A stretch of DNA of 64,000 nucleotides. Source: Halicephalobus mephisto. Taxonomy: Eukaryota > Nematoda > Chromadorea > Rhabditida > Panagrolaimidae. The position numbers and the translations under genes are program-made. Numbering within the stretch: position 1 is the first letter of the stretch; the number at the start of each line of letters is the position of its first letter. The notes beneath the pieces were generated by a model. That model made no database searches and was not told the DNA's origin. It saw nothing but the letters and a program-made list of their open reading frames with translations. The stretch is taken from positions 372,001 to 436,000 of the forward strand of contig SWDT01000066.1 in assembly GCA_009193035.1 (NCBI GenBank), read 5' to 3'. Positions 56,182 through 64,000 of this stretch are shown piece after piece.

Positions 56182-57958
56182 ATGGGGTTATTCTTTTGCT
56201 GTATTCTCCTCCGGAACCGACTCTGGGCATACCGGAAGACGATTGCTGCGAATATCGGATGCGTCATCTTCGTCATCGTGTATTCTATCGTTGGAGGACT
56301 GGTGTTTCTTCACTTCGAGAAGCCGTATGCCGAATATGCTCAGCAAGCATTGATCCAGACGAAGAATGACTGTGTCAAGTCGATTATTAAGAGTTACCCG
56401 TTGAACAATGAAACTCGGTTGGCCGAGTTGATCACGGAGTACTGCATTATCCAGGCAAGCAATGATGACAGATCCGTCTGGACTTTCAAGAACGCGTTCT
56501 TATTCGGTTTCGGAATCATTACTACCTTGGGCTATGGACTGATCGAGCCGATGACGATAAATGGAAGAGTGTTCACGGTAATCTATGGCTTTATTGGAAT
56601 TCCTATAACTGTCATCATGCTGACCAACTTTGGACGATATTTGCAGACCTTAGAAATGTCAATTACCCGCAAATTATGCAAAAGCACAAGAAGAAGGTTG
56701 TCAGTAGGCATCCTGCCAGAGAACCTGGACGATGACGAGTCCGTTGATGAACTCGAACAAATATCCTTAACTCTGTTGTTGGGAACTATGGGGCTTTATT
56801 TAGTAAGTTTATATAAAATTCCTGGCTAGATTAATTTTCTTGTGTTATTTTAGGCCCTGGGAGCCATCTGCATTCCATACTTCAACGGAGAATTTGACTT
56901 GGTCAACGGGATTTATTACGCCTACCTTTGTTTAACCGCCATCGAATTCGGAGAATTAGTCCCCAAAGAAAAGTTAGTTTTTACTCTTGATCCTGTTGAT
57001 GCGACAGGAACAATACAATCGGTAACTTTCAGCGATCAGTACATCCCAATAATCATCTTCTATATGTGCGTGGGTCTCGTCATCTCGACCATTGCTATTG
57101 GTGGGTATATTTTCACATAAAATTTATGACTTTCTGGGAATTTTACTTTAGATCTCGGTTCTTTGTATGTAAAGAAACTGTATTACATCGGGAGGAAAGT
57201 GAAACACATTGCAAACGTCAAAATCTGGTTTGGATCTAAAGAGTGGGTTTATTTTCTTCATTCTTTCGGTTTTTTGTTTAATCATAACATAGATTATAAT
57301 AAGTGCTGGAAATGATGTATTAAACCTAGTTTTTAACTTCCGCATTTTCAGATTACGAGTTCGCGAGCTCCTCTCGGCTTTAGGCCAGAATATTGGACTT
57401 GAGCCAACGATTTTCAACAAAATCAATCTCGAGCAGCTCGTGGCCGATGCCATTGACGTCAGAGAGGGCAAACTTTCTAGAGTCCCCCAGACTCACATGA
57501 TCGTCGAAGGAATCTGGCCTCCAGAACTTGTCCCTCTCTTCATCAAAGACGGATATTTCCCAGGATATGTCGATGAGGATATTGAGCCTGGATCCAGCTT
57601 TTCCTTGTCTAAAAAAGATATTAGTCGACAATCAAGCACGAAAAGCTTCAAAAGGGGTCTTTCCAGGCAAAACTCGAGCGCAATGAGCAACTCCCAGACG
57701 AGTGCCATCAGGAGGTCAAGTCGGGCAGCTTCCATTGTGTCATCTAGAAAAGGAGAAAGATTAACTGTCAGATTCGAAGACATGTCTTATAATGACGAGA
57801 ATCAGGCAGACTTTGAAGCCGCCAGCATCCAGCATTGGAACCCCGAGAAGAACCGTCAGAATCCAGAACCTGGAGAACCAGACAGGATATCAACGGTTTC
57901 AGAACCTAGCAGCTTTGCTAGTTTTTCTGGCATCTTAAGCCCTTCTGATTCTCTTTAA
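56182..57958 (+). CDS. TWK-type two-pore-domain potassium channel with atypical second filter
   Basis: Background potassium channel subunit of the plasma membrane. Exons 56182-56802, 56854-57100, 57152-57242 and 57352-57958 join in phase to 521 residues. TM1 is ANIGCVIFVIVYSIVGGLVF. The first pore has ITTLGYGLIEP, a normal filter. TM2/TM3 follow (VIYGFIGIPITVIMLTNFG, with the conserved GIPxT). The second pore reads LTAIEFGELVP where the family has T-x-[IV]-G-[FY]-G-D. TM4 is YIPIIIFYMCVGLVISTIAI. The cytoplasmic tail of about 240 residues is Ser/Arg-rich. I chose ATG 56182 because it follows an acceptor (cgttttag) by 8 bases. The gene family is large in nematodes, so I give no number. Confidence 0.9.
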
Positions 57959-59098
57959 CCTTACTGCTGAGTAAAAGTGGCTTTATAGGGGTAGATAACG
58001 CGAAGTTGAGAAATAAACCTATAAAACGTCAGACATTCATCAAAAATCGGAATTATCGAAGACTGTCGTTCTTTTCTTCGTTGAGTCTTACTCGTCGATT
58101 CTAAAAGTTTCTCACGAATAACTCAGATTCTCTCTAGAAGAAGCTATTCTAATAAAAATTTATTTCGAGTTCAAAGTCGGTTTTTTAGTTTTCTCACGTT
58201 TCTGGACAATCATTGCAGATCACTGTCCTCACTGTCACAATAAATAAACTGGGAAGATAAAAATCAAGCAACAAAAGTATGATCTCACCATTCTATATGA
58301 TAAGTATTTCCCGTCAATTCTATCCATTAGTTGTTTTTTTTAAAACACGAAAGTGAGCTTTATTTTCAATTTATTTTTAGTTTTTTGTTCAAAAAGTTTA
58401 CTAAATTTCCTGATAATGGGCCAGACGGAGAAGATACTAATGATGATCTAAACTATCACTCGGCAAATATCATGGAGATTTTATGCACTACTATTCCAAA
58501 CATATTCATTTGATTTAAAGAGTGTTGAGACAAAAACTACACTAAAACGAGAACACCCGAAGAGAGTCTAAATACCAGAGAGCGTGGAATACTGTAGGAC
58601 ATGAGTGACACTCTCGGTTGTCTTATGTGATAGTGATATATAATTGTTGTCTGTGCCTAATTGTTGAGTAAAGATTATTAATATACTTCCGGTTTCTATC
58701 CCAACAGGAAAGTGTAAAAATCTAAGATTTACCGAAAAATACATCAACGATTTTCCTCAGCTTGATGAAATTATTCTAACTTTATTTAGAGTAACAATAG
58801 AAACTTTCATATTACTAATATTACTACTACTTCATTGAAGAAAATTGTTAAAAACAATGAATCCCGGAAGTTCAGTGATTATTAAAGCTCTAAATTGAAG
58901 AACACCAATTTTTCTTAACGAACAAATCTATTCAGCCATAATTGCTCTAACATTTCGTATGTTATTCATCACAAATTTGTACACTAGATTACATACTACG
59001 TAATTCAAATTGTTGTTATAAGAGTATGGCCTTCATTTTCTGGTCATTACACTGTAGTCACAGACGGAATCTTGAATTTCCCCCATTGCTTCTCAAAC
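57959..59098. other. AT-rich intergenic DNA
   Basis: No gene or structured element seen between the TWK channel and the Str receptors. Confidence 0.4.
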
Positions 59099-60320
59099 AT
59101 GATCAGCAGCGCTGGTAGGGACTTTATCCTGACACTTGTTACTTGTATTTCCTCTTTCGGAGTAGGACTTACTTCATTTTTCATAATTTTGATTTTATTT
59201 TCCAAAAGTAGCAGAAGTATCGAAGGCTATTTCGCAGCAGTTGCATGTAACAGTATTTTTGACTTGATGTATTCCCTCATTTCGTCAGTATTGAAATTGG
59301 ATTGCTTTGTCAAAAATGGGTTCTTCGTCTTTTCCACGAGTAGATTTAACTACCAACTGAATCCTACGATTGTGAAAATGACAATGATGCTCATGTTGTT
59401 TTTGGCTGACATGTGCATCTATGTCATCGTGATCCCTTTTTATGTACGGTATTCATTAATAGTCAGGAAGAAAAACGTGACCTTTACAATGAGGATATTA
59501 CTGTATTGGCTTATTGCTTTCTGTGAACTTGGAATAGTTACTTGTTTTTACAATGCATTCCAAGTATCTCCAGTGGAATTGAGTGAGATTCAAATGAAAC
59601 CTTATTTGGCAGGAAACGAAGAAGGAAGGTACTGGAATTTTGTGGGGACTAGAGAGGTTTGTTTCTAATTCCATTAGACAATTAAGGTAATTTCCAACGA
59701 TACAAAATTAAATAATACTTAGACAGAACAATTTTGGGATTTACTGGGCATCACACGACTCATTACAGTAAAAGCGACATTGGATAGTACTCACAAAATT
59801 ACTATTTTTGTAGCTTCTAGACACTATTAGAGCACTATCTATTGGAGGCATTATCCTAAAAACATGAACAATGTAAACAATCTTGCCGAAATTAGTTTTT
59901 TCAATCACGATTCAAGATTACCAATCCCTAAAATTTCAGCTATCCTTCTATTTTATCACAGCTCTTATCGGAGTCGCCATAATGCAAGGAATTTGTTTTT
60001 CTCTTGCTGCTTATTTCAACTATAAAGTCTTAAACTACCTTCATAATGAAAACATAAACTTAGAACAGCTCAAAGTGTTCCAAGGGATTCAGAATACCAT
60101 GATAGTTCAGCTCATTTCTCATTTGGTGATGGTCGTATTGCCAGCCAGTTTCATCATTTCATTCAATATTGTGGGAATTCCCGAGTTATTGCCATGGCTG
60201 GCTATGATGGAGTGCGGACCCGCAGTAACAACAACTTGCACGTTGATTAGCGTTGCAGAGTACAGAAAGAAATTTAGGATTTTCGTCAAAAAGATAACTA
60301 AGTTTTATCGTCGGAGGTAA
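59099..60320 (+). CDS. Str-superfamily serpentine chemoreceptor, copy 1
   Basis: Likely chemosensory receptor. Exons 59099-59656 and 59940-60320 join in phase to 312 residues. Motifs fit the Str family: IEGYFAAVACNSIFDLMYS (TM2), IPFYVRYSLIVRKKN after TM3 (PFxYRY), an extracellular loop ending GRYWNFVGTRE, then TM5 and LEQLKVFQGIQNTMIVQLIS before TM6, and TM7 ending in the basic AEYRKKFRIFVKK. The intron at the end of the extracellular loop carries a dispersed-repeat unit near 59786. I started at the ATG before ISSAGRDF. It appears intact and heads a tandem cluster of four related copies. Confidence 0.82.
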
Positions 60321-61091
60321 TAAAATGAGGATCATACTCGTGTTTGAAAATTTAAACATTGTTCCAACTACTGAGCTACGTTATTCATTAGATTTACTTC
60401 TTTGTCGGAAGTCAGAGATAATAATCTTTTTGTTACCCTTCAACATGTTTTATGGAATTAAATTAATCTTTCTTCAAAGAACTTCGAATAATCTCCGGAC
60501 GTTTTTGAACTTTATATGTACCAGTCAACTCCATATCAATATATTTAAGAAGTTTGCTAAGATCACACTAGATGTTTGCTTAAATGAATAGCGTGAATTT
60601 AATTTATTAAATCGTTTGTAATGCTGTTTATGATAATTCGATCTTTATCCATTTTGAGATTATGGTAAATGTATTCAGTTGAATAAAGAAAATACCGAAT
60701 TAAGTTCTCTATTGTTAAAATATTGAGGTTATTATAACAGACGAGACATCCTTCTACTCAAAACAAACTTCCCCAAACAAGTGTTCTCAATCGGAATCAG
60801 TAGTCAATACACAGAAGACATTTAGCACTAACAAAGTAGATAGGATAGGTTATTTTCAAAGTTAATTCTATAATTAATGAACTGTTATTTAGTGTGAAAA
60901 ACACACTGAGGATATAAAATAACCATGTAAATTAGTAGAGGAGACTGAATATAACAAAGGAGTTGTTTCAGAAGATGCTCATTTTTTAATTTTTCACGAT
61001 CTTCAATTAGGGAGGTTTTGAAATCGATATTATTTCTTACAATGGTTACTTTATCTACGGCATCGCTTCTATTAATTACTAGATTTCGGAG
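60321..61091. other. intergenic DNA within the receptor cluster
   Basis: Very AT-rich. Probably contains unrecognisable remains of the 5' half of the next, decayed receptor. Confidence 0.35.
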
Positions 61092-61700
61092 TTGAAAACA
61101 AGGATCCTAGTTTCTCTCATACTCGAAAGTTGTAATTTCTCAATACTATCAATGGTTATTCCATTCTACAAACGGTATACAATTATCTGTAAAAACAAAA
61201 CCTTATCGCTAATAAGAATTATCTTTCTCTCCTTGATCCCTATCCGTTGTGTTTTTATATTCTTTATGTTATTGAATTCTCTAGCCATTTGGTCTTCTCT
61301 GGATCTCCAGATGAAGCTTTACTTAACTCCAAATAGGGGAGAGAGATTTTGGGATTTCTTCGCTGCCAAAGTTCATACTATTCAAGTTTACATCTTGAGT
61401 TTTATTGAGATTCTATTAGTCTTTACAAATTTCTTCAGTGCTCTCTATTTCAATTTCAGAATATTTCAAACTTTAAAAGTGAACGATTATTTGGATACAG
61501 AAAAGAAAGCTTATGGGGAATTACAAAAGACTAATTATCCAATTCATCGTTCATGTTTTCTTCATGGTCATCCCAACAACTTTGATGTATATTTTCCATG
61601 GAGTTCAAAGGAGCAATTAGAGTTCTTTTTCCAATTGAAATGCCATCTGTAGTAATGATGATGAGTATAGTATTATCTGTATTTCAGTAGAGAGAAGAAA
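61092..61700 (+). pseudogene. Str-type receptor pseudogene, copy 2
   Basis: The frame covers only the region from TM3 on: VIPFYKRYTIICKNK corresponds to the PFxYRY motif, RFWDFFAAK to the loop before the intron of copy 1, and SALYFNFRIFQTLKVNDYL to TM5 and the following loop. Near 61530 the frame shifts: continuing similarity (IIQFIVHVFFMVIPTTLMYI) is in another phase and ends at a stop. The N-terminal half is missing or scrambled. No room is left for the intron found in copy 1. Confidence 0.7.
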
Positions 61701-62007
61701 TCAAAGATTTTTATTATCATTTAATAAACATATTGTTCCATTTAAGATGGTGAAAAGAGTTTTGCTCTAGGAGAAAAGTGAATTTAAGTTCAAGTTGCTC
61801 ATTTCTATAGCATACATTATCAGTGGAATAAAGCTCCATTGTTAAGGCTAATCTCCAAAATAGTGGAGAAATTTCTTCGCTGCCAATATAAGTATTTAAA
61901 TTTAGTTTTAAACCATTATCTGGGACTTTTTACCAAGGTTCCGTTCTGGTTTTCGATCTTCAGTGTCTGATTTGGTTTCTTATTCACTTTATATTCTACA
62001 ATGACAG

Positions 62008-62543
62008 ATGGAAAAATTAAATGATACATCGTTTGTCCACAATTGGATTTTCGATTTAGTATTCACCATATCCTCAGTAATCCTAAAACTTGTTTGTAAT
62101 GGAAACACTGTCCATATTATCAATATACTCTATTGTGAATTTTCACACTGGGTTGTAATAATCTTTAACTCAAAAATGATTCCAAAATATTGTCTTTCTA
62201 TGTTTCATCTTTCAATTCCGCTTGTCACATGATGGTTAATCATTCATGAAAACTAATTTATGACAATTCAAAAATTATTACTACTATAGTTAATTTTTTC
62301 TCACATAAAAATTTTTCAAATAGAATTCTCTCATAATTTTTCCTTTCTCGATTTATAGAACTACAAACGAAACTTTTTCTTCCGAAATATCACCAGGAAA
62401 ACTCAATTTTTTAATCAAAAATTACTTATCTGATATGTTTTTTCATTTTTGGTTTTTTCCACTTATGTGATAATCGGCATCACAATTTCTGTTTTTTTCA
62501 ATGTAAGAATCTTAAAAGCGTTAAAGGACAACCGTTATTTGTA
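62008..62543 (+). pseudogene. Str-type receptor pseudogene fragments, copy 3
   Basis: HNWIFDLVFTISSVILKLV at about 62038-62094 matches SNSIFDLIFSTISAVIKLD of the intact copies, and VIIGITISVFFNVRILKALK at about 62470-62530 matches the TM5 region. Between them the frame is broken by stops. Only fragments remain. Confidence 0.6.
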
Positions 62544-63278
62544 GAGCAAAAATATTTTTTTAAAATTTTCAAGAACTACAACTGTTAGGTTTATTCCCAA
62601 ATATTAAGAATTTGTAAAGGATACTGTGTATAGTATAACTCGAAAATAGGTAGTATTTAATTTTTTCGTGACCATTTAAGCTGTTAACATTATATCTTAA
62701 GTGATAATAGTTCCTAAAAGTATTTCCATCTTTATGACGCAATAGAATGCCTTGCAAACAATTTACGCGATTGAATTCGAAATAAAATAAGGGGTTGCGT
62801 TTGTTGGAATTAAAATGATATCACAGTATATTTATTATAGTTTCCTAAGTGACCAACTTGCATTAATAATACTCTCGAAGTTTGTGATAGAAACTCAAAC
62901 CAAGAATTGGTCAGTATCTTTACCAAATATAGTTCACAATAGGCTTTTCCATGTTCTACGATACAGGTTTCGAAACACATGAGCTGTTTCTGGAGAAAAC
63001 ACATGCAGAAAATCTAAAAGGACTTTCTATACTTACAAATTTTTCCAACTTTTAGACCAGACCGTATCATCAAAATGCACATCATCTTAGGAAATACTAA
63101 GCGTCAAATCAGAATGCTATAAATTCGTTTACTAATATACATACTTTATAGTACCAATTCCTCAATCACATTATCGTTTTATCCAATCGCCTCTGTGGAA
63201 TATTTCTACATTAAAACAAGAATCTACTTACCTTTTTCTGTTATCTTGGTTTAAAAATTTACAGCAACATTTTCTCCA
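62544..63278. other. intergenic DNA
   Basis: No gene seen; AT-rich. Confidence 0.35.
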
Positions 63279-64000
63279 ATGGTTGGTAATTTGATAAGTA
63301 ATTTGATCATCAGTATCACTAGTGTAATTTCTTATTTTGGGATCTGTTTGATACTCTTCTTCATCGGATTGATATTTTTTTCCAAGAAGAACCGCGTGAT
63401 CGAGGGGTATTTCTCCGCTGTTGCCAGTAATAGTATTTTCGATCTCATCTTCTCTACAATCTCGGCAGTAATAAAACTAGATCTGTTCTACAAGAATGGC
63501 TACTACACCTTTGCTATCATGAGATTCGATCACGAACTTGATCCTGTTACTAGTAAACTAATTGTGATTGGTTGGATTTTCGCAGCGGACTTGTGTTTGT
63601 ACATCGTGGCAATTCCCTTCTACATCCGATACGTATTGATTTGCAAAAGTAAAAATGTACCCTACACAATAAGAGGACTACTGTATTTGTTTGTTATTTT
63701 TTACTGTATGGGAACTTCGTCGTTATTTTATATGGCTTTTAAGTCCTCACCTGTAGAATTGACAGATGTGCAGATGAGATCTTATTTAGAGGGGCACGAA
63801 GACGGAAAATACTGGAACCTCGTAGGAGCCAAAGTGGTTTGTTTTGAAATTTCATTACAAATTTTAAGTTATTTTCACTACTTCAACTTTAAATAATGAT
63901 GAAAATAACTTTTTATATTTTTTGTGTCCACACTTTTCTATATATTTCCTACATCAAAATGCTGAAAAACGTCCAACACATTGCTAAAGTTTTTTTCAGA
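63279..64000 (+). CDS. Str-superfamily serpentine chemoreceptor, copy 4 (3' part off the window)
   Basis: First exon 63279-63833 codes 185 residues that match copy 1 through the loop before its intron: IEGYFSAVASNSIFDLIFST (TM2), AADLCLYIVAIPFYIRYVLI (TM3 and PFxYRY), VELTDVQMRSYLEGHEDGKY and NLVGAK at the donor. An acceptor ttttttcag ends at 63999, so the second exon begins at the last base of the window. The intron has the same position as in copy 1. The visible part is intact. Confidence 0.8.

Noticed and set aside
59072..59098. Upstream TTG start for the first Str receptor
   Set aside because: ATG at 59099 is the natural start; the upstream codons add a non-conserved extension.
1..64000. 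CRISPR arrays, prophage, insertion sequences, bacterial operons
   Set aside because: Sequence is eukaryotic throughout; no direct-repeat arrays with spacers, and no transposase or reverse transcriptase frame could be recognised.

Overview
The window is nuclear DNA from a nematode, most likely a rhabditid-type (clade V or close) species. The evidence is many short introns (about 43-60 bp) with gt...ttttcag borders, splice-acceptor-like sites directly in front of start codons (spliced-leader trans-splicing), closely spaced same-strand gene sets that look like operons, serpentine receptor families Srx and Str, a ground-like cuticle protein, bli-4, lin-41 and a TWK channel. From memory, the C. 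elegans counterparts of most of the recognised genes lie on chromosome I, so the segment looks like a piece of that ancestral chromosome. I cannot name the species.

Layout. 1-755: 3' end of an ARHGAP39/Vilse-type RhoGAP (+). 1052-2719: CDKAL1 tRNA methylthiotransferase (+). 2858-4820: three minus-strand genes in a row, TAMM41, PSMG4 and SDHAF4 (operon-like). 5659-9827: the proprotein convertase bli-4 (-), with at least three alternative 3' ends visible. 9828-13305: sparse, with one unrecognised two-exon coding-like segment and a tRNA relic. 13306-16142: eIF3c (+). 16292-16760: small CaaX-box protein (-). 17054-19011: homogentisate dioxygenase (-). 19497-19846: tentative small gene. 20644-21528: ASF1 histone chaperone (-), head to head with a 108-residue protein (21812-22138, +). 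22467-23648: Srx receptor (+). 23781-24264: UPF0561/C2orf68-like protein (-). 24265-29689: long gene-poor stretch upstream of lin-41. 29690-32794: lin-41/TRIM71 (+), whose 3' UTR carries three let-7-complementary sites. 34967-44773: ppfr-1/PPP4R1 (+), with a 4.6-kb intron that holds mir-71, mir-2 and further hairpins, and a last exon made of diverged 60-residue repeats. 44774-48984: repeats and weak coding-like exons. 48985-51022: ground-like secreted protein (+). 51255-53716: phb-1 then eIF2alpha (-). 54353-55540: rpl-27A then ribosomal P1 (+). 55580-56103: tentative small gene (-). 56182-57958: TWK two-pore potassium channel (+) with an atypical second filter. 59099-64000: a tandem cluster of Str receptors, two apparently intact and two decayed.

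The genes do not form one pathway. The strongest functional links are the heterochronic one (lin-41 with let-7 sites next to a miRNA-bearing ppfr-1 intron), the translation/mitochondria neighbourhood at 51-55.5 kb, and the small operon-like set at 2.8-4.8 kb. A short dispersed inverted repeat (core TTGGATAGTGTCC / GGACACTATCCAA) recurs in introns and intergenic DNA from about 16.9 kb to 59.8 kb.
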